Below, piece by piece: positions 1 to 6,769 of a DNA stretch of 19,630 nucleotides. Source of the DNA: Alcaligenaceae bacterium UBA6179 (lineage in GTDB: Bacteria > Pseudomonadota > Gammaproteobacteria > Burkholderiales > Burkholderiaceae_B); NCBI GenBank assembly GCA_002422175.1, contig DITR01000099.1:1-19630 (forward strand). Reading direction: 5' to 3'. The notes beneath the pieces were generated by a model. That model saw nothing but the letters and a program-made list of their open reading frames with translations. It was not told where the DNA came from and did no database searches. Position 1 is the first letter of the stretch. The number at the start of each line of letters is the position of its first letter. The translations under genes and the position numbers were made by a program.

Positions 1-180
1 GCGGGTGTGATTCATACTGATTTTGAACGTGGTTTCATACGCGCACAAACGATTGCATTTGAAGATTTTATTGCTTTTAAAGGTGAGCAGGGCGCTAAAG
101 AAGCAGGAAAGATGCGCGCTGAAGGCAAAGAATACATCGTGCACGATGGCGATGTATTGAATTTCTTGTTCAACGTTTAG
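1..180 (+). CDS. ychF: Redox-regulated ATPase YchF, C-terminal end (partial)
   Basis: The window opens inside this gene. Frame 1 reads 59 codons to a TAG at 178-180, beginning GVIHTDFERGF and ending DGDVLNFLFNV. This is the hallmark C-terminal TGS-containing part of YchF/OLA1, a ribosome-associated P-loop protein of the Obg-related family that binds ATP rather than GTP. The visible piece shows the conserved GEQGAKEAGKMRAEGK stretch typical of bacterial YchF. The nucleotide-binding domain lies upstream of the window and cannot be assessed. The gene converges on ribA, with 181 bases between the two stop codons. A 13-bp tandem repeat spans its stop codon. Confidence 0.96.
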   Translation, partial: AGVIHTDFERGFIRAQTIAFEDFIAFKGEQGAKEAGKMRAEGKEYIVHDGDVLNFLFNV

Positions 181-196
181 TTACAACGTTTAGTTA
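171..196. repeat. 13-bp exact tandem duplication over the ychF stop codon
   Basis: The unit CAACGTTTAGTTA occurs at 171-183 and again immediately at 184-196. The first copy contains the last two sense codons and the TAG stop of ychF; the second repeats them outside the reading frame end. It looks like a simple slippage or duplication event. No function is evident. Confidence 0.85.
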
Positions 197-288
197 TTTT
201 GGCATTTTTTATAGTTATTTAAGACTGAGACTGTATTTAGAATTAACGCTCAGTTAACTTTATGTCAGTCAATCTTGGGTCTGCTCAT

Positions 289-321
289 ACAACCGACTTA
301 TGAGTAAGCATTGTCGGTTGT
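289..321. other. Perfect 9-bp inverted repeat between convergent ychF and ribA
   Basis: ACAACCGAC (289-297) and GTCGGTTGT (313-321) can pair perfectly around a 15-base loop. The hairpin sits between the ends of ychF (plus) and ribA (minus), where a bidirectional terminator would be expected. Neither side shows a clear run of T after the stem, so it does not meet the intrinsic terminator pattern. It could be a transcript-end stabilising hairpin or a protein site. The rest of 181-361 is AT-rich with no gene visible. Confidence 0.5.
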
Positions 322-361
322 GTGAGGGGTGATGGGTAGGTTAGACGTTAACAAGTACCCC

Positions 362-1525
362 TTACTTCTCTACAATACCCTCTGGCTCAGGGTAGTTAAA
401 CAAGTGACCGCCTTTTGTTGCTTTGGTGTACAGATAACCCCGATTATGATGATTTGCTGGGAAAACGTGGGCGACACGTTCAACTACATCAATACCAAAT
501 CTTGTCAATGAATCAACTTTACGTGGGTTGTTAGTTAATAAACGTACAGATTTAACACCTAAACGTTCAAGCATTTGTGCCGCAGGTAAATACTCGCGTT
601 CGTCTTCGTCGTAACCAATGGCCAAGTTCGCATCAACAGTATCGAGGCCGGAATCTTGAAGTTGATAGGCGCGCAACTTATTAATCAGGCCAATACCACG
701 ACCTTCTTGTTGCATGTACAACAGAATGCCACCACCGGTTGATGCCATTAAAGCGATGGCCCCACGAAGCTGATTGCCACAATCGCAACGCATTGAACCG
801 AGCAAATCACCCGTAAAACATTCAGAGTGAATGCGAATCATGACTGGTTTATTAAAATCAGGTGTACCCACCACAATAGCAAGGTGCTCAGTACCACCAT
901 CATGCGGGCGAAATGCAATAATCTTGGCTAGCTCTGCGTCTTCGAGCGGAACATGGGCTTGACTGACAATTTGCAACGCATTGGCTGACTCGACGCTGTA
1001 AGCTTCGACATCTTCAGCTGTGACAACAAGTGTATTTTCAGGAATAGGGCCCGTGACAGGGCTAATCAAAGCGGCAGGCAAGAGGCGCGACAATTTAGTG
1101 AGTTTGACGCAAGCCATTTCGAGTCGACCTGCAGGCTTAACCTTCCAGCTCGATAAAATCTGTGCTGTGGCGTCAAGATCTACATCAGCTAAAGTTGGAT
1201 CAGCAGCGAGGCCAATTAAATGAGCATCAAGCGGGCTTTTAGATTCTGCAACCCAACCTGCTTCTAGGGTGGTCACCATACCTAAACGAAGGGCACGCTG
1301 ACCGGTTAGCAGAACTTTGACAGCATCGCTCGATAGTGCTGTGAATTCTTCAATGTGGTGCATATCGACCGCTTCAGCGGCCATCATCCAAATTGCTTGG
1401 GTTCCAAGGGTCACCACAACGGGTTCGCCTCGTCGCAAATCACTGGTGACACGGTCTACAGATGTCAAAACAGAATGCACACCGCCGTTGTGTGCAGGCA
1501 TAATCATTGCAGCGGAAGATTTCAT
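362..1525 (-). CDS. ribA: GTP cyclohydrolase II with a degenerate DHBP-synthase-like N-terminal domain
   Basis: A 387-residue protein. The C-terminal half (about 185-375) is a complete GTP cyclohydrolase II, which opens GTP to 2,5-diamino-6-ribosylamino-pyrimidinone 5'-phosphate, formate and pyrophosphate. The three zinc cysteines (C236, C247, C249), the QEGRGIG loop (273-279), the DER motif holding the catalytic arginine (308-310) and TNNPRK (331-336) are all present. The N-terminal half resembles RibB in layout (DLRRGEPVVV, then MMAAEAV) but lacks the acidic DEEDRENEGD motif and the GHTE motif, so it should have no DHBP synthase activity. It is divergent from the RibD-type reductase, 137 bases away. 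The ATG at 1525 is used; the ribosome site is weak. It may be the cell's only cyclohydrolase II, because the RibB at 14210 has a dead cyclohydrolase half. Alternatively it may be dedicated to the adjoining cluster. Confidence 0.93.
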   Translation of the reverse strand: MKSSAAMIMPAHNGGVHSVLTSVDRVTSDLRRGEPVVVTLGTQAIWMMAAEAVDMHHIEEFTALSSDAVKVLLTGQRALRLGMVTTLEAGWVAESKSPLDAHLIGLAADPTLADVDLDATAQILSSWKVKPAGRLEMACVKLTKLSRLLPAALISPVTGPIPENTLVVTAEDVEAYSVESANALQIVSQAHVPLEDAELAKIIAFRPHDGGTEHLAIVVGTPDFNKPVMIRIHSECFTGDLLGSMRCDCGNQLRGAIALMASTGGGILLYMQQEGRGIGLINKLRAYQLQDSGLDTVDANLAIGYDEDEREYLPAAQMLERLGVKSVRLLTNNPRKVDSLTRFGIDVVERVAHVFPANHHNRGYLYTKATKGGHLFNYPEPEGIVEK

Positions 1526-1581
1526 TAAAGCACCGAAGGATGGAGCGTGAATAATTTAAAATTGCGAAATTAATTATTAAA

Positions 1582-1603
1582 TTCTTAGTAAATCTACTAA
1601 GAA
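1582..1603. promoter_or_regulatory. Perfect 9-4-9 palindrome, candidate operator for divergent ribA and reductase genes
   Basis: TTCTTAGTA (1582-1590), a 4-base spacer AATC, and TACTAAGAA (1595-1603) form a perfect dyad. It lies in the very AT-rich 137-base gap between two divergent starts (1525 minus, 1663 plus). A centred dyad of this size in a divergent gap is typical of a dimeric regulator site of MarR, TetR or LysR type, but which family is not known. A terminator is unlikely because no gene ends here. I could not place convincing -35/-10 boxes. Confidence 0.55.
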
Positions 1604-1662
1604 CATAATTTTACTGCTAATTTGTAAAAATTATTGGATTTTATTAGGGACTACCCTTAATC

Positions 1663-2379
1663 ATGGCTGGTTTGCAACAATTACCTATCTGGGCTGACAC
1701 GAAACTGACATCGGGGCCTGACGGGCGCATGGTCGTCGGGCAGTTAGGCCAGTCTCTTGATGGCTTTATTGCTACATTAACGGGCCATTCAAAATATATC
1801 AATGGTTCTGGTGGTTTAGCGCATTTGCATCAGCTCAGGGCTTGCGTTGATGCCGTTTTGGTGGGGGTAGGCACGGTGGTGGCTGATGACCCAATGTTAA
1901 CGGTCAGATTGTGCCCAGGAAGGTCACCCGCCCGAATTGTGCTTGATCCACGCGGACGTGTGCCATCACAAGCGAAAATTTTTCAAATCGATGGAGTCAG
2001 ACGCATTGTTCTGACACGTCATAAAGAAAAACTTGACTTGCCCGTTGGGGTAGAAGTGCTTGCGTTACCTGAACCTAAAGATTCTAATAATGAACAAGTT
2101 AACCCAGTTGATGTGCTTAATTTACTGGCTCAACAGGGTATGCACCGCATTCTGGTTGAGGGTGGGGCACACACTTTAAGCCAATTTATCGATGCAGAAT
2201 GTATCGATCACTTACACCTTATTGTTGCACCTTTAATTTTAGGCGCAGGCAAAGCAGGTTTAAATTTGAAAGCTTTAAAACGTATGCAAGATATTAAGCG
2301 TTTTAATGTTAAGGCTTATGCGCTTGCGCCCGACCTGTTGTTTGATTGTGATTTACGACCAGCGCATCAGCAAAAATAA
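1663..2379 (+). CDS. Stand-alone RibD C-terminal-type pyrimidine reductase
   Basis: A 238-residue protein made only of the RibD C-terminal (dihydrofolate-reductase-like) domain. That domain reduces the ribosyl side chain of the riboflavin pyrimidine intermediate to ribityl with NADPH. Visible family motifs are SLDGFIA (31-37), HQLRACVDAVLVGVGTV (56-72) followed by ADDPMLTVR (74-82), LVEGGA (164-169) and APLILG (189-194). The deaminase half of bifunctional RibD, about 145 residues with a zinc site, is absent. The ATG at 1663 is the only sensible start; no strong ribosome site is seen. Divergent from ribA, and its 3' end overlaps the tail of the glycosyltransferase by 71 bases. Context suggests it acts on the product of the neighbouring RibA or on a related pterin. 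A role as a second copy for flavin synthesis is possible. Confidence 0.88.
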   Translation: MAGLQQLPIWADTKLTSGPDGRMVVGQLGQSLDGFIATLTGHSKYINGSGGLAHLHQLRACVDAVLVGVGTVVADDPMLTVRLCPGRSPARIVLDPRGRVPSQAKIFQIDGVRRIVLTRHKEKLDLPVGVEVLALPEPKDSNNEQVNPVDVLNLLAQQGMHRILVEGGAHTLSQFIDAECIDHLHLIVAPLILGAGKAGLNLKALKRMQDIKRFNVKAYALAPDLLFDCDLRPAHQQK

Positions 2380-3463
2380 TGGCGCTTTGCTCCCAAGTGG
2401 GCAGATGGCTTGCACATACTTGAGCCCCTAGCTTGAGTTGTTCGTAAAGTGCATCTTGAGTCAGCAGCTGCTGTAAAGCCTGTGTAAAAGCGGTGACATT
2501 TCCAGGTTCAACCAAGATGCCTGCCGTGCGTGGCACCGTGTCGGGTATTGCCCCACCTGTGGTGCCAATGATGGGCAAGCCCGCGGCTAATGCCTCAGCA
2601 AAAGCCATGCCATAGCCTTCATAATGCGACGCTAAAACAAACATATCAGCTGTGGCAAAGTGGTCTTGCAATGTTTCTTGATCAACCGCACCGGTGCAGT
2701 CAATGCGATTTTGTAATTGATGCTGTTGAATTAATTTTTTAATATATTCTGTTGTGACTAAATCACGGGTGTCATCACCCACAATTTTAAGATGCCATTC
2801 GAGCGCGGTAAGCGGAGCTAATGCTTGAATAAGCACATCAAAGCCTTTGCGTGGCACTAAAGAACCCACTGAAAGCAAGCGTTTAGGTCTTTTAGTTGGG
2901 GCTGAAATGATCGAGGAGGTTGGCGAGGGGCGATCTGTGCCGGGGTATGCCACCACAATATTTTCTAGCAAAAGATCAAAATCTTTAGCAACAGTGCGCG
3001 CTGTTTCTGCGCTTGTTACGATGACACCCGACGCGCATTGAAGCGAATCGTTTTCACTTTGATGAAGTCGTTGCGCACTTTCAACAGTTATGCCTGCTTC
3101 ACGTGCCAGGGGATGGTGCACCAGTGCGGTGAAGGGCCGACCTAATTGATGTAAATGCTGAGCAGCTTGGGGTAAAACCCCAAGCGCTAAACCGTCTATC
3201 ACTAATAAATGCTCGCTGGGCACGTGTTTTAACCGGTCAAGTGCTTGGTTGCATGTAGCCGCCGTAGGCCATGGAAAACCATCACCTAACGCCAGTGGGC
3301 ATACCCGCCAACCTTGCTCAGTGAGCGCTTGTATCATGCGGCGTGCGTAGACATAACCCCCGGTGGCAGTGTCGATGTCACCCGGGTAAGCAAAGCAGAT
3401 TGGCCAATCGTGCTGAGTCAAAAAATTACCAGATTTTGGCTTCGTACCATGCGCGTGCGACAT
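2309..3463 (-). CDS. Family 4 (GT-B) glycosyltransferase
   Basis: A 384-residue retaining glycosyltransferase of the GT4 type. The C-terminal donor domain shows SVGSLVPRKGFDVLI (198-212) and the E-x7-E motif at E282 and E290 in EGYGMAFAEAL, followed by GLPIIGTTGGAIPDTV. The N-terminal acceptor domain carries AYPGDIDTATGGYVYARRM near residues 25-43. No signal peptide or membrane segment, so it is cytosolic or peripheral. Third gene of a minus-strand operon. The chosen ATG at 3463 overlaps the PTPS-like gene by 38 bases; the frame stays open upstream to 3553, and a TTG at about 3420 just after the PTPS stop is another possible start. Its last 71 bases overlap the convergent reductase gene. The acceptor is unknown; the neighbours suggest a pterin, a pyrimidine or a derivative. 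Confidence 0.88.
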   Translation of the reverse strand: MSHAHGTKPKSGNFLTQHDWPICFAYPGDIDTATGGYVYARRMIQALTEQGWRVCPLALGDGFPWPTAATCNQALDRLKHVPSEHLLVIDGLALGVLPQAAQHLHQLGRPFTALVHHPLAREAGITVESAQRLHQSENDSLQCASGVIVTSAETARTVAKDFDLLLENIVVAYPGTDRPSPTSSIISAPTKRPKRLLSVGSLVPRKGFDVLIQALAPLTALEWHLKIVGDDTRDLVTTEYIKKLIQQHQLQNRIDCTGAVDQETLQDHFATADMFVLASHYEGYGMAFAEALAAGLPIIGTTGGAIPDTVPRTAGILVEPGNVTAFTQALQQLLTQDALYEQLKLGAQVCASHLPTWEQSAIIFADALVVNHNQTTGRAQAHKP

Positions 3464-3827
3464 GCGATTCAGAAATATTGATACGAATTGAATGCAGTTC
3501 TTTGCCGGGACGACCCAAGCGATCATTGCGCGCAGCGTCAGCCAATTTATCAAAAATATGTTTGGTTAAAAATTCAGTTGTCGTATTTAAGCCCGCAAAC
3601 TCAGGCACGGCATCTAAGTTTTTATAATTCAAAGGCACCAAGATTTCTTTCAAGACATCATGTGCACGCCCAATGTCAATCACGATACTGTTAGCGTCAA
3701 GCTGTTCAGAGAAAAAAGCCGCATCAATAACAAAAGTAGCGCCATGCAACGCTTGTGCAGGCCCAAAAACATCACCACGAAATGAGTGGGCCACCATAAT
3801 GTGATCACGAACTTCAACTGCAAACAT
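3426..3827 (-). CDS. Non-canonical 6-pyruvoyl-tetrahydropterin synthase (QueD/PTPS) family protein
   Basis: A 133-residue protein of the T-fold PTPS/QueD family, which normally converts 7,8-dihydroneopterin triphosphate. It is recognised by the first zinc histidine region MVAHSFRG (H14), LHGATF (27-32), DIGRAHDVL (51-59), LNYKNLD (66-72), NTTTEFL (81-87) and ISESHVARAWYEA (118-130). Two key features are missing: the usual HGH zinc pair reads H28-G-A30, and there is no cysteine anywhere in the protein, so the catalytic Cys of QueD/PTPS is absent. The chemistry is therefore likely different from both tetrahydropterin synthase and queuosine-pathway QueD. The ATG at 3827 is preferred because AAGGA sits just upstream, overlapping the TAA of the dehydrogenase 10 bases before. 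The frame is open further upstream to 3869, but that would run into the preceding gene. Confidence 0.85.
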   Translation of the reverse strand: MFAVEVRDHIMVAHSFRGDVFGPAQALHGATFVIDAAFFSEQLDANSIVIDIGRAHDVLKEILVPLNYKNLDAVPEFAGLNTTTEFLTKHIFDKLADAARNDRLGRPGKELHSIRINISESHVARAWYEAKIW

Positions 3828-3837
3828 GTTTGTTCCT

Positions 3838-4821
3838 TTAAGGGTATTGAATAACTTGACACAGCACACGTGATTGCGGGCTGAATAGGTCGGGTAGTGT
3901 ACGAGTTAATTGATCAAACGGTATAGCGGGTGCTAGTAAGGCGTCTAAGCACGGGTCAGCAAGTAGATTGATCGCTGCTTGCAAACGTCTAGCATAATGC
4001 CATCGGGCTTTGTGTGACGATTCAATATGCCCTACCTGGCATGACAGTAAGCGCAACTGGCGGCTGTGAAAAGCCCCCCCTAGGGGCACGGTAACGGGTT
4101 GTGATCCAAACCAGCTGAGCTCAACCACGGTGGCTTCTTCGCCAGCCAGACCTAAGGCTGTGGTTAAACCCGCTGGGTGACCGCTGGCATGAAAAACGAC
4201 ATCACATTCAGTAGGGGCTTGATCGGGCGTTGCAAAATGAATACCCAAATCTTGGCAGATTGCTGCACGATCAGGGTTTGTGTCAACTAAAGTGACCTCA
4301 GCCCCAGGCAAATGGCGACATAAATATGCAATTAATAACCCAATGACTCCGCCACCGACAATGGCTAAACGGTCAGCTGGTGCAGGGTGACCCACCCAGA
4401 CACCATTTAAGGCAGTTTCCATATTGGCAGCTAAAACACCCCTTGCAGGCGGAATATGGCTGGGTATGACTGATAAAGCGGTAAGGGGGGCATTAAAAAC
4501 AGTTTGGTGAGGCGAAAGCGAAAAAACATTTTGGCCTATTAGCTCGCTTGGCCCACTTGTGACGCGCCCAACGTTGCAATAACCATACTTAACAGGAAAG
4601 GGGAACTTCCCCCCCATAAATGGCGATTGCATGCGCTCATACTCGGATTCAGGCACGGCACCTTTAAAAATAAGCGACTCGGTACCCCGGCTAATTGCCC
4701 CAAAAAGCGAGCGAACTTGTGCTTGATCAGGGCCTAAAGGCAATAAAATTTCAGACCTTACTTCAACCTGATGGGGCGAGACATACCAAAGTGCGTGTGA
4801 CTGATCGATTTGAGTGTGCAT
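3838..4821 (-). CDS. BchC-like medium-chain dehydrogenase/reductase
   Basis: A 327-residue medium-chain dehydrogenase resembling the lineage of 2-desacetyl-2-hydroxyethyl bacteriochlorophyllide dehydrogenase (BchC). It shows ISRGTESLIFKGAVPESE (43-60), PVKYGYCNVGRV (76-87) and ANMETALNGVW (132-142). A Rossmann dinucleotide site is present at GGGVIG (156-161), and the acidic residue D180 in VTLVD favours NAD(H). The classical GHE catalytic-zinc motif and the four-cysteine structural zinc lobe are missing, so zinc dependence is doubtful. No photosynthesis genes are present, so a chlorophyll role is unlikely. It is the first gene of a minus-strand operon with the PTPS-like protein and GT4, separated from the next gene by 10 bases. 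The ATG at 4821 is chosen; a TTG two codons upstream extends the frame to 4827. The substrate is unknown; an alcohol or ketone on a pterin side chain is one guess. Confidence 0.84.
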   Translation of the reverse strand: MHTQIDQSHALWYVSPHQVEVRSEILLPLGPDQAQVRSLFGAISRGTESLIFKGAVPESEYERMQSPFMGGKFPFPVKYGYCNVGRVTSGPSELIGQNVFSLSPHQTVFNAPLTALSVIPSHIPPARGVLAANMETALNGVWVGHPAPADRLAIVGGGVIGLLIAYLCRHLPGAEVTLVDTNPDRAAICQDLGIHFATPDQAPTECDVVFHASGHPAGLTTALGLAGEEATVVELSWFGSQPVTVPLGGAFHSRQLRLLSCQVGHIESSHKARWHYARRLQAAINLLADPCLDALLAPAIPFDQLTRTLPDLFSPQSRVLCQVIQYP

Positions 4822-4846
4822 AAACAACTGAATTTAAAAATATTTT

Positions 4847-4874
4847 TTGGAAAATGCAGGGTTTGCCCTATACT
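4847..4874 (+). promoter_or_regulatory. Candidate sigma-70 promoter for opgH
   Basis: TTGGAA (4847-4852), a 16-base spacer and TATACT (4869-4874) match the -35 and -10 hexamers at four and five of six positions. Transcription from here would leave a leader of roughly 120 bases before opgH. On the opposite strand, a perfect TATAAT lies at 4890-4895, correctly placed as a -10 for the dehydrogenase operon. The two promoters would overlap head to head. Confidence 0.4.
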
Positions 4875-4913
4875 TCAATACTTAGCGAAATTATAGGTTA
4901 TGCCCAGATCTTT

Positions 4914-4923
4914 AGGGCGCCCT
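4914..4923. promoter_or_regulatory. 10-bp palindrome at the -35 position of the dehydrogenase promoter
   Basis: AGGGCGCCCT is a perfect palindrome and stands out as GC-rich in an AT-rich gap. It lies 18 bases upstream (on the minus strand) of the TATAAT at 4890-4895, where a -35 box would be, and no good -35 hexamer is visible. That placement suits an activator or repressor site. A second dyad, TAAATCA (4946-4952) and TGATTTA (4958-4964), lies nearer to opgH. Confidence 0.4.
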
Positions 4924-4999
4924 TAGCCTCGCCCAAGATAGCAAATAAATCATTCCATGATTTAACCCCTCGTTTAACTTACATGATTCAGGCATAGAA

Positions 5000-6769
5000 A
5001 TGATGACGCAACGGCGTATATTGTTTGCAACGTTAGTAGCTGCCAGCGCCGCAGCTCTATTTTACTTAATGTATTTGACGCTATCTGTTGGGGGTGTAAC
5101 GGGCATTGATATCGTTATTCTCGTTTCTTTCGTATTGATCTTGCCGTGGCTTTCAATTGGTTTCTGGAATGCCATCATCGGCTTTTTAATCAGTGTCTTT
5201 GCTCGCAACCCCCTTGCTGTGGTGAACCCCGCCGCTGCAGGTGTTCCTGAAGATCTGCCCATCAACACAACCACTGCGTTGTTGTTATGCATTCGTAATG
5301 AAATGCCAGCCCGCTTGGTACGGAACCTAGAAGCCATGATGCGCGGTTTAGCGCAAAGTGGTGAAGGCCAAAAATTTCATGTGTATGTTTTGAGCGACAC
5401 CACTGATCAACAAATTGGTGAGCAAGAGCACGTGGCTTTTGAACAATTGGCCGTTACTTGGCAAGAGCAGATCGCTCTGACTTATCGCCGTCGCGAAAAA
5501 AACACGGGTTACAAAGCCGGCAACATTAAAGACTTTTGTGATCGTTGGGGTGCGCAACACGATTTCGCCTTAGTCCTTGACGCCGATAGTTTCATGAGTG
5601 CGCCAGCCATGTTGCGCTTGGTGCGTATTATGCAAGCTAGCCCACAAATGGGTATTTTGCAAAGTCTGGTTGTGGGCTTGCCCTCTACTAGCGCGTTCAC
5701 ACGTGTCTTTCAATTTGGTATGCGTTTAGGTATGCGCTCTTACACTATGGGTAGTGCTTGGTGGCAGGGTGATTGTGGTCCTTATTGGGGGCATAACGCA
5801 GTCATTCGATTAGCACCCTTCATGCAGTCTTGCGAAATGCCTGTATTGAAAGGCCGTGGTGGGCAAGAAAAACATATTCTCAGTCACGATCAGCTTGAAG
5901 CCGTTTTGATGCGTCGCGCCGGTTACGAAGTGCGCGTCTACCCCTTTGAAGACGGTAGTTGGGAAGAAAACCCCCCAACTTTAAATGATTTTTTAGGTCG
6001 CGATTTACGTTGGTGTGCGGGCAATATGCAATACACACGCTTACTCAATTTGCCTGACATCAAGCCGACAAGTCGTATGCAACTTATTTTGGCGGTCATG
6101 ATGTTTGCGGGCTCGCCCGCCTGGATCGTCATGCTCACCGCATTTTCAGTGTTGATCGGCACAACCTACAACATTAATCGTGTCATTGATTTAGGGCCTG
6201 GAACTGTACTTTTTGTGAGCCTTTTATTGGTTATATTTTTGCCTAAATTATCAAGTGCGGCAGAAGTATTGCTACGTGCATCGACACGTCGCAGTTTTGG
6301 TGGGGTGCTTAGGTTCAGTAGCGCTTTACTCGTCGATTCAATTTTTTCATTGTTGTTGACATCGATTATGTGGGTTTCGCAAACGGTATTTTTAGCCGGC
6401 TTACTGTTTGGTAAAAATATCACCTGGTCAGGTCAAGCGCGCGATGATCACGTGGTGCCTGTTTTGCAAGCTGTGCGTCGTTATAGCCTGCATTTTGTGG
6501 TGGGGGCATTATTGATTTGGCCACTCGCTCACCTGCACCCTGAAACGATTCCATACGCGCTGGTGTTTATGGGTGGCTTGTTGGTTGCTATGCCACTCGC
6601 TGTCATCACGTCTTGGCCCTCTGTCGGTTTATTTTTAAAACGTATACGTTGGTTTGGCATACCTGAAGAGTTCAATACCCCTGCAGTGCTAAAAGAGCTC
6701 TCTCTGCCTGCCCTAAGCAACCAAGATTTGCGATCACCTGACGCGCCACCCTTGTCGAGCGGTGGTTAA
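5000..6769 (+). CDS. opgH: OpgH/MdoH-family membrane glucosyltransferase
   Basis: A 589-residue GT2 membrane enzyme of the family that polymerises the glucan backbone of osmoregulated periplasmic glucans from UDP-glucose at the inner membrane. Catalytic motifs: DAD (194-196), GHNAVIR (264-270), SHDQLEA (295-301), FEDGSWEENPP (316-326) and RDLRWCAGN (334-342), the family's Q/RxxRW site. Two membrane segments lie before the catalytic domain (about 8-30 and 36-66) and several after it (about 363-390, 402-416, 440-470 and 515-545). It is shorter than E. coli OpgH (about 850), mainly at the N-terminus. ATG at 5000, with a second ATG in frame at 5003. The stop and the next start overlap as TAATG. 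No opgG is adjacent; instead it is coupled to an NdvA-like exporter. It could glycosylate something other than a periplasmic glucan. Confidence 0.88.
   Translation: MMTQRRILFATLVAASAAALFYLMYLTLSVGGVTGIDIVILVSFVLILPWLSIGFWNAIIGFLISVFARNPLAVVNPAAAGVPEDLPINTTTALLLCIRNEMPARLVRNLEAMMRGLAQSGEGQKFHVYVLSDTTDQQIGEQEHVAFEQLAVTWQEQIALTYRRREKNTGYKAGNIKDFCDRWGAQHDFALVLDADSFMSAPAMLRLVRIMQASPQMGILQSLVVGLPSTSAFTRVFQFGMRLGMRSYTMGSAWWQGDCGPYWGHNAVIRLAPFMQSCEMPVLKGRGGQEKHILSHDQLEAVLMRRAGYEVRVYPFEDGSWEENPPTLNDFLGRDLRWCAGNMQYTRLLNLPDIKPTSRMQLILAVMMFAGSPAWIVMLTAFSVLIGTTYNINRVIDLGPGTVLFVSLLLVIFLPKLSSAAEVLLRASTRRSFGGVLRFSSALLVDSIFSLLLTSIMWVSQTVFLAGLLFGKNITWSGQARDDHVVPVLQAVRRYSLHFVVGALLIWPLAHLHPETIPYALVFMGGLLVAMPLAVITSWPSVGLFLKRIRWFGIPEEFNTPAVLKELSLPALSNQDLRSPDAPPLSSGG

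Noticed and set aside
289..321. Intrinsic transcription terminator
   Set aside because: The stem is perfect, but it has a 15-base loop and no T-run follows on either strand. Kept only as an inverted repeat.
329..511. Small plus-strand open frame of 60 codons
   Set aside because: It runs antisense over the ribA end, has no ribosome site and resembles no family.
3426..3827. queD (queuosine pathway)
   Set aside because: The catalytic Cys and one zinc His are absent and no queC, queE or queF is adjacent.
3838..4821. Bacteriochlorophyll gene bchC
   Set aside because: The sequence resembles BchC, but there are no photosynthesis genes nearby and the neighbours point to a different pathway.
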